A stretch of 64,000 nucleotides of DNA, taken from NCBI GenBank assembly GCA_963736695.1, contig CAVTPU010000004.1, positions 558,001-622,000 on the forward strand, read 5' to 3'. The notes below the pieces were generated by a model. The model did no database searches. It had not been told where the DNA came from and was given only the letters and a program-made list of their open reading frames with translations. This DNA comes from CAVTPU01 sp963736695. Lineage in GTDB: Bacteria; Actinomycetota; Actinomycetes; Mycobacteriales; Micromonosporaceae. A program made the position numbers and the translations under genes. Below are positions 36,972-44,710 of the stretch, piece after piece (the first letter of the stretch is position 1; every line of letters begins with the position of its first letter).

Positions 36972-37672
36972 ATGGCGTGGTCGGCGATCTCCCACGCGTG
37001 GTCGAGCACGTGCCAGGCGATGCGCCGCGCCGCATAACGCGGCGGCCACGTCGCGTTGCGCGGCGACGCAGCCCCGACCGACGCAGCCTCCGCCGGCGTG
37101 GCCTCGGCCGGCGTGGCGAGCACGGTGGCGATCTCTTCCCGCAGCTCCTCGATCGCGGTGAGGTCGTCGATCGCCGGCGCGCGCTGATGAATGCCCATGG
37201 CCCGGGCATATGCCGCCTCCGCAGCGAGCACGTGCGCCACGATCGCGTCGCGGTCGCGCCCGTTTCCGCTCGGACCACCGCGCAGCTCTGCCGGCGCGGC
37301 GGCACGCGTCTCGTCGAAGACCGACCACGCCGCGCTCACGAGTGCCGCGAGACGTTGCGCGGCGGGTGCCGTCACCGCCCGCCGGTCGGCGGCGGCAATC
37401 CGGTGGGGAGCGCCGGCCTCGGCGGTCGGGTCGTTGTCGGTCCCGTCGCCGGTGAGCCGTTCGATGATCCGCGTGTCGGCACCTTCGCCGGGAAAAGCGA
37501 TGCCGGCCTGCTGCGCGACGACGGCATAACGCGGGGCGTAGTCGATGAGCGCCCGAACCGCCGCCTCCTCGGTGGGCCCCGACCGGCACCATCCGGGCCA
37601 CTCCACGGCTGCGGCGAAGGTTTTCTCCTCGCCCGCTTCAATCACAATCTTGGTACGCCCGGCGGCCGTCAC
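36968..37672 (-). CDS. DinB-like protein
   Basis: A 234-aa protein with a predicted helical core of DinB/mycothiol-transferase type. The N-terminal part reads KIVIEAGEEKTFAAAVEWPGW, the middle has AAEAAYARAMGIHQR, and the end has RRIAWHVLDHAWEIADH with the histidines expected of the metal site in this superfamily. The precise reaction is unknown. The GTG start lies at 37672. Its stop overlaps the operator of the MerR gene, so it may also read through into merR. Confidence 0.55.
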   Translation of the reverse strand: MTAAGRTKIVIEAGEEKTFAAAVEWPGWCRSGPTEEAAVRALIDYAPRYAVVAQQAGIAFPGEGADTRIIERLTGDGTDNDPTAEAGAPHRIAAADRRAVTAPAAQRLAALVSAAWSVFDETRAAAPAELRGGPSGNGRDRDAIVAHVLAAEAAYARAMGIHQRAPAIDDLTAIEELREEIATVLATPAEATPAEAASVGAASPRNATWPPRYAARRIAWHVLDHAWEIADHAI

Positions 37673-37858
37673 TCGTCAATTCCCCCACCCGGCGCGAGGT
37701 GCGCCGGACGTCACCGTACCTCGGCCGGGGCGCGCGGGGTCGCCGCCACACCCGACGCGTTGGCCCACCGCGATCACACCAATACGTGTTCTTCGTAAGC
37801 CGGGCCACCCGACGGTATGAGGGTTAGCCTGAGGTTGACCACCCGGAGGTGTGAGGTT

Positions 37859-38305
37859 ATGAGCGCCATGGGGGCAACACCGTCGGATCCCTCACCGTCG
37901 GATCCCTCATCGTCGGGAGAGGTTCTCGACCAGTCGGGAGAGGTCGTCGATCAGGACGACCCACACAACCCCGTCGGTCGTCAGCGGGGGTGGGAGCCGG
38001 TGCGGGAGCACGGCTTCGGCACCGAGTTGGGTCAGGTCCCGTTGCGCCGCCCACCGAATCCGATCGGCCCGTTCATCTCGGGTGTCGTGCCCAAGAAGCG
38101 GCTGGAGTGGCCGATTCTCATCGTCGTGATGGTGCTCGCGGCGATCATCATGACCGCGTGGTGCCTGGCCGGGTTCGCCATCGCGAGCCGTTCCGGGCGT
38201 ACCCATGCTGGGGGGCCGACCACCGTGAACTCCGGCACGGTCGCCGCCGCCATCGCGCCACCGGCCGACAGTGGTCACGTCACGGCGATCGGCGCGAGCT
38301 CATAG
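37859..38305 (+). CDS. Small single-pass membrane protein, function unknown
   Basis: A 148-aa protein with a disordered acidic/Ser-Pro N-terminus (a short SDPS repeat), a proline-rich middle (RRPPNPIGPFISGVVPKKR) and one helix (WPILIVVMVLAAIIMTAW), then a short Ala/Thr tail outside. The ATG at 37859 has GGAGG 13 nt upstream and GAGG 5 nt upstream. Its end overlaps the convergent ATPase gene by 31 bp. No family recognised. Confidence 0.55.
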   Translation: MSAMGATPSDPSPSDPSSSGEVLDQSGEVVDQDDPHNPVGRQRGWEPVREHGFGTELGQVPLRRPPNPIGPFISGVVPKKRLEWPILIVVMVLAAIIMTAWCLAGFAIASRSGRTHAGGPTTVNSGTVAAAIAPPADSGHVTAIGASS

Positions 38306-40272
38306 AGCGCGTCGCGACGCGCGTCGAGGTGATCGCGGGCCCACCGACGAACGTGCGAGCTCTGGCTGAAGAGGATGATCTGCCGGCGATGTGACTGTCG
38401 GTGCAACAGGTCGAGGATCTGACCGGTGCGATCCTCGTCGGCGTGCACGGTGACGTCGTCGAACAACAGCGGACAGGACTCCGTGGCCGTGGTGAGGTGA
38501 TCGGCGAGCGCGACACGCAGCAACAGATAGATCTGTTCGGCGGTGCCGTAGGAGAGTCGCTGCGCCGATCGCCATCGACCCGACTGCCCGCAGACCCGCA
38601 CGGCGAGCGTGCCGGGATCGATGAGCACGTCGACATAACGTCCGCCGGTGACCGCCTCGACGACGGGGCGCACCGCCTCGACGAGCACGGGGGCGATGTC
38701 GCGGTGCACCTGTTCCTGCGCCGAGACGAGGAAACGCCGGGTCAGGCTCAGGGTCTGCTCGAGCCCGCGCAGGCGAGCGACTTCGGCCTCGGCGCGGGTC
38801 AGGCGTTCTTCGGCCTCGTTGACCGAGATCAGTCGGGCGGAGCGTTCGGCGAGCGCGCCGTCGACGGCTCCGGCCGCCTCGGCCGCGGACCGGGCGGCGG
38901 AGCGCAGTTCCCGCAACCGCGCGGGGCCCGCGTCGCGCACCGAGTCGAGTTCGGCACTGGTGAATTCGCCCACCGCGTCGACGGCCCCGGCCCGGGCCGC
39001 CTCCGCCTCGGCGCGCACCGCCGCGAGGTCCGGGTGATCGGGCGTCGGCGGCGGCTCCACGCGCGTCGAACGCGTCATCGCCGCTCGAGGGCTGGGGCGG
39101 TCCGGCGACGCGCCACCGACGGGGGTGCGGGGTCCGTCGTGTGCGGCGAGGCCGGCGGCGGCGCTGATCGCTCCGCCGAGCACGCACAGCATCGCGATGA
39201 TGGCTGGCACCGGGGTCAGCAACAGAAGCAGGCCGGCGGCCACCGCCGCGACACCGGCGGTGGCCGCGACTCGCCGCCCCTGCGGCCGGAGGCCGCTGGA
39301 GATCCGGGCCAGCACCGCTGGCGCCGGTGGTGTCGGCTCGGGTGGTGTCGTCATCGCGGGTGGTATCTCCGAGGGTGGTGTCGACGCGGATGTCGCCTCC
39401 GAAGCGACGGTGACGAGTCGAGCCGCCGCCTCGAGGCGTCCCTGTGCCGCCCGCGCCTCGTCGGCGAGGGCGACGGCCTCGTGCAGCCGCAGGGTGAAAT
39501 CGGCGACGTCGGACTGGACCCGCAACCGGTGCGCGCGGGCGAGCAGCTCCTCGTGGTCGGTTCGGTCGCGACGGGCCGCGGCGAGGAGTTCCTGCCCCTC
39601 GCGCAGCGCCTCGAGCGCGGCGCGCAGCGGCCCCGACGTGGGTGCCGATCGTGATGACGGACGTGACGCCATTCGTGGCGAGCTGGCCGACGGCGTTCGG
39701 GTCCCGAGTCGGTCGCGGCGGAATTCGTCGATTCGCTCGATCGCGGCGGCCGCCGTCGTGTCGGCGCCGGCGGTCGCGGCGGACCGCTGCAGGTGTTGGC
39801 TGAGCCCGTCGGCGTGACGCAACACCGTGAGCACCTGGGCCTGGAAGACGCAGGCGGTGGCGGCGAACGATTCCCGGTCGAGCCCGAGCCAGCGCGACCC
39901 GTCCGGAGCGCCGTCGTGCATGATCTCGGCCGCGCAATCCGTTCCCAGGTCGAGGTCGGTGGCGTGGCAGTCGACCCGCCCGTCGAGGTCGTGACGCAGC
40001 GCGACCCGCCGCCCGTCGTCGAGATGGATCACCGCGCTGACGGCCCACTCGCCACCGTGCCACGGTCGGTGACGGTCGGCGAAGGCGCGGTCGGCGGCGT
40101 GGCCGCTGCCCCGGCCGCGCCGCCGACCGCAGAGCGCGGCGAAGGCCGCCGCGTGCCAGCTCGACTTCGCCGACTCGTTGGGCCCGCAGATCACAGTCAT
40201 CCCGTCGGCGAAGTCGAGGGTCTGCTCGGTGATCGGACCGAAGGCGTGTGCGGTGACCCGCTTGATGATCAT
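38275..40272 (-). CDS. YhaN-like AAA ATPase (SbcC/Rad50-related)
   Basis: SMC-like ATPase of 665 aa. The Walker A loop is degenerate, GPNESAKSS (residues 30-38, where the family has GPNEAGKST), but keeps the lysine. A signature loop LSYGTAEQIYLLL and a Walker B-like segment CPLLFDDVTVHADED lie near the C-terminus. The centre has short coiled coils and a hydrophobic hairpin at about residues 335-376, a trait of YhaN-type proteins rather than long-armed SbcC. With the nuclease gene 43 nt upstream it should form a YhaO/YhaN complex for DNA end processing. The ATG at 40272 begins MIIKRVTAHAFGPI. Residues 188-212 look unusual and may hide a frame slip. Confidence 0.8.
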   Translation of the reverse strand: MIIKRVTAHAFGPITEQTLDFADGMTVICGPNESAKSSWHAAAFAALCGRRRGRGSGHAADRAFADRHRPWHGGEWAVSAVIHLDDGRRVALRHDLDGRVDCHATDLDLGTDCAAEIMHDGAPDGSRWLGLDRESFAATACVFQAQVLTVLRHADGLSQHLQRSAATAGADTTAAAAIERIDEFRRDRLGTRTPSASSPRMASRPSSRSAPTSGPLRAALEALREGQELLAAARRDRTDHEELLARAHRLRVQSDVADFTLRLHEAVALADEARAAQGRLEAAARLVTVASEATSASTPPSEIPPAMTTPPEPTPPAPAVLARISSGLRPQGRRVAATAGVAAVAAGLLLLLTPVPAIIAMLCVLGGAISAAAGLAAHDGPRTPVGGASPDRPSPRAAMTRSTRVEPPPTPDHPDLAAVRAEAEAARAGAVDAVGEFTSAELDSVRDAGPARLRELRSAARSAAEAAGAVDGALAERSARLISVNEAEERLTRAEAEVARLRGLEQTLSLTRRFLVSAQEQVHRDIAPVLVEAVRPVVEAVTGGRYVDVLIDPGTLAVRVCGQSGRWRSAQRLSYGTAEQIYLLLRVALADHLTTATESCPLLFDDVTVHADEDRTGQILDLLHRQSHRRQIILFSQSSHVRRWARDHLDARRDALYELAPIAVT

Positions 40273-40315
40273 CGTGGCCGCACCGATCGGGAGTCCGGCG
40301 GGCGTGTCCCGATCA

Positions 40316-41425
40316 TCAGCGCACGTCCAGGTCGAGCCGGCGCCCGGCGAGCGCCCGCAGCCCGGTGATGAGCACTCGGCGGCGTTGGTCGTCGTCGAGG
40401 TCGGTTGCCGCCCGCACGTCTCGGACGAACTGTCCCCGCACGGTGGGTTCGGCGGCGAGCGCGGCCCAGTCATATGCGACGTCGATCGCCCCTTCCCGCA
40501 CGACGAGCGCGTCGAGGCGGTGGCGTTCGGCGAGGTCGTCCCAGTCGCCGAGTGCGAGGTCGACGTCGGCTCCGACCTCACCGGTGAGAGTGACCCGCAC
40601 GAGGCCACCGAGCCCGGTGACGGCGTCGCCGACCCGTTGCCGGATCTCGTGGCCGTGGGCGGCCCCGTCAACCGGCACGGTGAGGTCGTGCACGGCGAAG
40701 ACCCCGACCCGATGTCGTTCTCGAGTGACCCGACCCGCGTCGTCGATGTCGACAAGCACGGCGCCGCGCGCCCCCGCCTCGCCGAAGGTCAACGGCTCGG
40801 GGTTGCCGGGATAGGTGTGAAACTCGCCGTCTCGGGGGGTGTGATAGTGCCCGACGAGCGCGTGATGCAGCCCGGCCTGGGGGACCTGCCCGGCCCGAAA
40901 CGGCGCGTGTGGCCGTTTCGACGCCTCCTGCAGTGCCCAGTCCCCCTGCTCGGAGCCGTGGAAGAGCGCCACGTGCACGCCGCCGCGATCGACGGCGAAC
41001 CGGTCGAGCGGCCCCGGGGTGTTCGACGGGGAGCAATGCGCCGAGCCCCAGACCGTGAAGCCGTCACGCAGCGGAAATGGCACCAGCCGGGGCTCGGTGA
41101 AGATGTGGACGTTGTCGCTCCAGTCGCCTCGCTGATAGAGGCTGGTCGGGCCGAGCCAGTCGTGGTTGCCGGGGGCGAGCAGCACCGGCGTCGGGTGCAG
41201 ATCGGCGAAGCAGTCCCGCAGGAACGCGGCCGTGTCCGGCCCGTAGCGCTCCTGTTCATAGAGATCACCCGCGCAACACACGGCGTCGACGCGCAGCTCG
41301 TCGGCGAGGCCGGCGATGCGGGTCAGCGCCTCGCGTTGCGCGGCCCGGCGAGCCCGGGCCAGCTCGGGTCGAGCCGACGCGAACGGCGCGTCGAGGTGCA
41401 CGTCGGCGAAGAGCAGTAGCCGCAC
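40316..41425 (-). CDS. Metallophosphoesterase, YhaO/SbcD-like DNA exonuclease
   Basis: Mn-dependent nuclease subunit of 369 aa. The calcineurin-type motifs are all visible in order: DVHLD at the N-terminus, CAGDLYE, APGNHDW, and GHYHTP, followed by YPGNPEPLTFGEAGARG typical of Mre11/SbcD relatives. The start is a GTG at 41425 (MRLLLFADVHLDAPF). It precedes and probably is co-transcribed with the YhaN-like ATPase, the usual order. Likely role is DNA repair; no defence context is visible around it. Confidence 0.88.
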   Translation of the reverse strand: MRLLLFADVHLDAPFASARPELARARRAAQREALTRIAGLADELRVDAVCCAGDLYEQERYGPDTAAFLRDCFADLHPTPVLLAPGNHDWLGPTSLYQRGDWSDNVHIFTEPRLVPFPLRDGFTVWGSAHCSPSNTPGPLDRFAVDRGGVHVALFHGSEQGDWALQEASKRPHAPFRAGQVPQAGLHHALVGHYHTPRDGEFHTYPGNPEPLTFGEAGARGAVLVDIDDAGRVTRERHRVGVFAVHDLTVPVDGAAHGHEIRQRVGDAVTGLGGLVRVTLTGEVGADVDLALGDWDDLAERHRLDALVVREGAIDVAYDWAALAAEPTVRGQFVRDVRAATDLDDDQRRRVLITGLRALAGRRLDLDVR

Positions 41426-41616
41426 TCAGGTCCCCCTCCTCGTCCGTGGCCTGCGGAGCGGCGCGATGGCGATGATCCGACCGACGGCATCACACCAGAG
41501 GGGTATGACACCGGCGTCGCTCGTACCCTCAGGTCGAGGGTGACCGAGACAAAGCCGTAACACACCACGCCCAGGGCGGGTAGGCAACACGTCGCCGAAC
41601 GTGACATTCTCGCTGG

Positions 41617-42945
41617 GTGACCAGCATCGCGTCGGCGCCCGCGCTCTCCGCCGCTGGTTCTGTGCTCGCCGTCTGGTCGATCATCGTCGCGATCGTCGGA
41701 GTGCTCCTGTTCGGTTACAGCATCGTCGTGACGAGACGGGCCCGCCGGGGACGTCGACGTGGTCGGCGCGCCGGCTCGGCACCGGCGACCGGGGTCCGCG
41801 TGCCCCGGCCACGCACCGGCGACCGAAAGCCGCTGCCGACCGCAGCGACGGTCGGCGGGCGAGAGCCGTCGACGGATCCCCGTGAGCCGCTCGCCCTGCC
41901 CGCCGGACCGCAGCGCCGCCGGGTGCCGATGCCGCCACCGCCCGCACGCATCTATCCGATGCCGCACCGGGTCGATCCGATCCCCGTCGGGGCGACCCCG
42001 GCGGCCCCGCCGCCGGCTTGGCCGCCGGTCGCCCCGGGTGTGCGCTCAGCGGAGTGGCCACCGACTGTGCCGGGCGCGGTGCCCGTCGTGGGGGTTCCGG
42101 TTGTCGGGCTGCCGCCCAGGCCCGACGACGCCACGACGATCCAGCCTGCGATCACCGATCGGCCGAGCCTCGCGCGCGGTTCCGCCTTCGACCAGACCGC
42201 GATCGCGGCACTGCCCGCCTACAGCGAGGCAACCATGCGGGTGGCTCCGGATCCGGTCGCCCTGACTGCCGAGGAGACCGTACGGGTTCCGCCCGCCTCA
42301 CAACGAGCCGGTTCGTCGACGGGGCGCGGATCGGACCCGTGCGCGGCGCTGTGGGCCGAGTGCGACGAACTCGTCGAGATCGCCAACACCGCGGCTGCGG
42401 CGGCAGCCTCGGCCGCCACCGCGGCCGAGGCCCGGCACGCCGAACACGCGGCGGCGCAGCGGGACGCCGATGAGGCTCGACGGGCTCACCAACGGGTCTC
42501 CCACGAGGTGGGCGAGATCGCGGCGCGGCTGGCGGACCTCGACCGGGAGCCCTCGACGGGGGCGACTTCGGGGTCAGGTCCGGGGTCGGGTCCGGGCCTG
42601 GAGGAGACCACCCACGCGGCATTCGCCGCGTATCGGCGCGGCGACCTCACCAGCGACGAGTTGCGTGAGGTTTTTCGCCGGGCCGAGGGGTGGACCCCGG
42701 ACCATGATCGATTCTCTCGCCGGGTCACCGAGCTGCGCGCCGAGGAGACCGACTTGGCACGCACCCGCGACTCCGCCGTGCTGCGGGAAGAGGTCTCCAG
42801 CGAGCGGGCCCGCGATGCCGCGCTCGCCGCGCACACTCTGCAGGAGCGCGCGCATGCCGCCGCGGGCAAGGCCCAGGCCGCACGAGCGGCGGCGCAGGCG
42901 TGCACGGAGCGCTCCCGCCGCTCACACCACCCGCGTCGATCATGA
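41617..42945 (+). CDS. Membrane protein with Pro-rich middle and coiled-coil C-terminus, unknown
   Basis: A 442-aa protein: one N-terminal helix (SVLAVWSIIVAIVGVLLFGY), an Arg-rich cytoplasmic stop, about 170 residues of Pro/Ala/Val-rich linker (VPVVGVPVVGLPPRPDD), then an Ala/Glu/Arg-rich coiled coil from about residue 245 to the end. No family recognised; FtsZ- or polar-growth-type scaffolds have a similar outline, but nothing specific supports that. The start is a GTG. The stop (TGA) lies in the palindromic repeat at 42938, next to the convergent small gene. Confidence 0.6.
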   Translation: MTSIASAPALSAAGSVLAVWSIIVAIVGVLLFGYSIVVTRRARRGRRRGRRAGSAPATGVRVPRPRTGDRKPLPTAATVGGREPSTDPREPLALPAGPQRRRVPMPPPPARIYPMPHRVDPIPVGATPAAPPPAWPPVAPGVRSAEWPPTVPGAVPVVGVPVVGLPPRPDDATTIQPAITDRPSLARGSAFDQTAIAALPAYSEATMRVAPDPVALTAEETVRVPPASQRAGSSTGRGSDPCAALWAECDELVEIANTAAAAAASAATAAEARHAEHAAAQRDADEARRAHQRVSHEVGEIAARLADLDREPSTGATSGSGPGSGPGLEETTHAAFAAYRRGDLTSDELREVFRRAEGWTPDHDRFSRRVTELRAEETDLARTRDSAVLREEVSSERARDAALAAHTLQERAHAAAGKAQAARAAAQACTERSRRSHHPRRS

Positions 42946-42962
42946 CAACTAGGTTCATGATC
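42938..42962. repeat. Palindromic intergenic element, copy C (between convergent genes)
   Basis: GATCATGA, centre CAACTAGGT, TCATGATC. As at 26484, each arm provides the CGA TCA TGA end of a flanking convergent gene, so both proteins end in Arg-Ser. Confidence 0.88.
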
Positions 42963-43194
42963 GGCTAGATAAGGGGGGATCGGAGAGGTCGCGCCACGGT
43001 TCGGTTCCGGCGATCAGATTTCGGGTTCGGTCCAACGCGGTGTCGGCGTCGGCGCACTCGTGCCACCGACTGCGCCCCTCGACCCCACCGATTCGGTGTT
43101 CCACCCACCAGACCCCGCCGTCTTCATAGATCATGACATCGTGACGGGCTAGCCGGCCCCACCGACCATTCCACAGGTGCCTGCGCTTCTCCAT
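42955..43194 (-). CDS. Small conserved hypothetical protein
   Basis: A 79-aa basic, Trp-rich soluble protein starting MEKRRHLWNGRWGRLARHD and containing GGVWWVEHRIGG and RWHECADADTALDRTRNLI. The WHEC and DADTALDRTRNLI segments look like a compact folded domain conserved in actinobacteria, but I cannot name a function. The frame is open for six codons upstream of the chosen ATG. It ends inside the palindromic element and is divergent from otsA. Confidence 0.6.
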   Translation of the reverse strand: MEKRRHLWNGRWGRLARHDVMIYEDGGVWWVEHRIGGVEGRSRWHECADADTALDRTRNLIAGTEPWRDLSDPPLSSRS

Positions 43195-43288
43195 GGCACC
43201 ATTCGAACACACGTACGGCCGAGTGTCGAGAAGCAGCCCCGCCGAGTCCCCCGGCCGGCATAATTGACGAGCGAGGGGAGCTCATGGC

Positions 43289-44710
43289 GTGGGCGAGGTT
43301 TCAGATTCGACGAGCCTGGTCGTGGTGGCCAATCGGCTGCCCGTCGACGAGGTCAGCACGCCCACCGGCCGGGAATGGCGACGCAGCCCCGGCGGGCTGG
43401 TCACCGCGTTGCATCCGATCCTCACCGCCAACCACGGCAAGTGGGTCGGGTGGGCCGGCGGAGTCGGTCCCGCCCCCGAGCCGTTCGAGGTCGACGGCAT
43501 CGGCCTGCATCCGGTGGAGTTGTCCGCCGCCGACTTGGAGAACTACTACGAGGGACAGTCCAACGCCAGCATCTGGCCGCTTTATCACGACGCCGTCGAG
43601 CCGCCCGCCTATCACCGGCACTGGCGCGACTCCTATCGCGAGGTCAACCGGCGCTTCGCCGCCGCCGCCGCACGGGTCGCTCCGCCCGGCGCTGTCGTCT
43701 GGATCCAGGACTATCAGCTGCAACTGGTGCCGGCGTTCCTGCGGGATCTGCGCCCGGACCTGCGCATCGGATTCTTCCTGCACATCCCCTTTCCCCCGGT
43801 CGAGTTGTTCATGCAGCTGCCGGCCCGGGAAGAGATCATTCATGGTCTGCTCGGCGCCGACCTGGTCGGTTTCCAGACCCCGTTGGGCGCGCAGAACTTC
43901 CTGCGCCTGGCACACCACCTGGGCGGGCTACGCCGACGTGGGTTGACGGTCGACTTCGATGGGCGTGCGGTGCGGGCCGGGGCCTTCCCCGTCTCGATCG
44001 ATGTCGCCGAGATCGAGGAGATCGTCGAATCCGCGCCGGTGCGGGCCCGCGCCGAGGAGATCCGATCGGAGCTCGGACGCCCCAACACCCTCATCGTCGG
44101 AGTGGACCGGCTCGACTACACCAAGGGCATCGGCCAGCGGCTCACCGCCTATCGGGAGCTGCTCGCCGACGGACTGATCGGCACCCCCGAGACGGTTCTC
44201 GTGCAGGTTGCCACGCCGAGTCGCGAACGAGTGGAGCATTACGCGCGTCTGCGGGAGAATGTCGAACGTGAAGTTGGCCGAATCAACGGTGAATTCGGAC
44301 GGGTCGGCGCGCCGGCCGTGCACTACCTACACCAGGCATATAGCCGCGTCGAGCTCGCCGCCCTCTATCTCGCGGCGGACGTCATGGCGGTGACCCCGCT
44401 GCGCGACGGCATGAACCTCGTCGCCAAGGAGTATGTCGCCGCCCGCGCCGACCTGCGCGGCACGCTCGTCCTGTCCGAGTTCGCCGGCGCCGCACGCGAG
44501 CTGCGGCACTCGTTCACCTGCAATCCACACGACATCGAGAGTGTCAAGGAGGCCATCCTGAGCGCGGTTCGAGCCGATCCCCACGATGCGGCCAAACGGA
44601 TGCACGCGATGCGTCGCCAGATCAGTGACCACGGAGTGTCGCACTGGGCCTCCGATTTCCTCACCGCGCTCGGCCGGCTTACTCCCCCGCCTCGACCGGA
44701 GGCCTCATGA
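43289..44710 (+). CDS. otsA: Trehalose-6-phosphate synthase OtsA
   Basis: GT20 enzyme making trehalose 6-phosphate from a nucleotide-glucose and glucose 6-phosphate, 473 aa. Key motifs are VVANRLPVDEV at the N-terminus with the substrate loop RSPGGLVTAL, WIQDYQLQLVPAFLRDL, HIPFPPVELFMQLP, GVDRLDYTKGI and the donor site PLRDGMNLVAKEYVAAR. The GTG at 43289 has AGGGGAG 8 nt upstream. Its stop overlaps the ATG of the phosphatase fusion (ATGA), giving a two-gene trehalose operon. Confidence 0.95.
   Translation: MGEVSDSTSLVVVANRLPVDEVSTPTGREWRRSPGGLVTALHPILTANHGKWVGWAGGVGPAPEPFEVDGIGLHPVELSAADLENYYEGQSNASIWPLYHDAVEPPAYHRHWRDSYREVNRRFAAAAARVAPPGAVVWIQDYQLQLVPAFLRDLRPDLRIGFFLHIPFPPVELFMQLPAREEIIHGLLGADLVGFQTPLGAQNFLRLAHHLGGLRRRGLTVDFDGRAVRAGAFPVSIDVAEIEEIVESAPVRARAEEIRSELGRPNTLIVGVDRLDYTKGIGQRLTAYRELLADGLIGTPETVLVQVATPSRERVEHYARLRENVEREVGRINGEFGRVGAPAVHYLHQAYSRVELAALYLAADVMAVTPLRDGMNLVAKEYVAARADLRGTLVLSEFAGAARELRHSFTCNPHDIESVKEAILSAVRADPHDAAKRMHAMRRQISDHGVSHWASDFLTALGRLTPPPRPEAS

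Noticed and set aside
38275..41425. The nuclease/ATPase pair as an anti-phage defence system
   Set aside because: The proteins fit YhaO/YhaN-type DNA repair, and no other defence gene, integrase or island boundary lies nearby.
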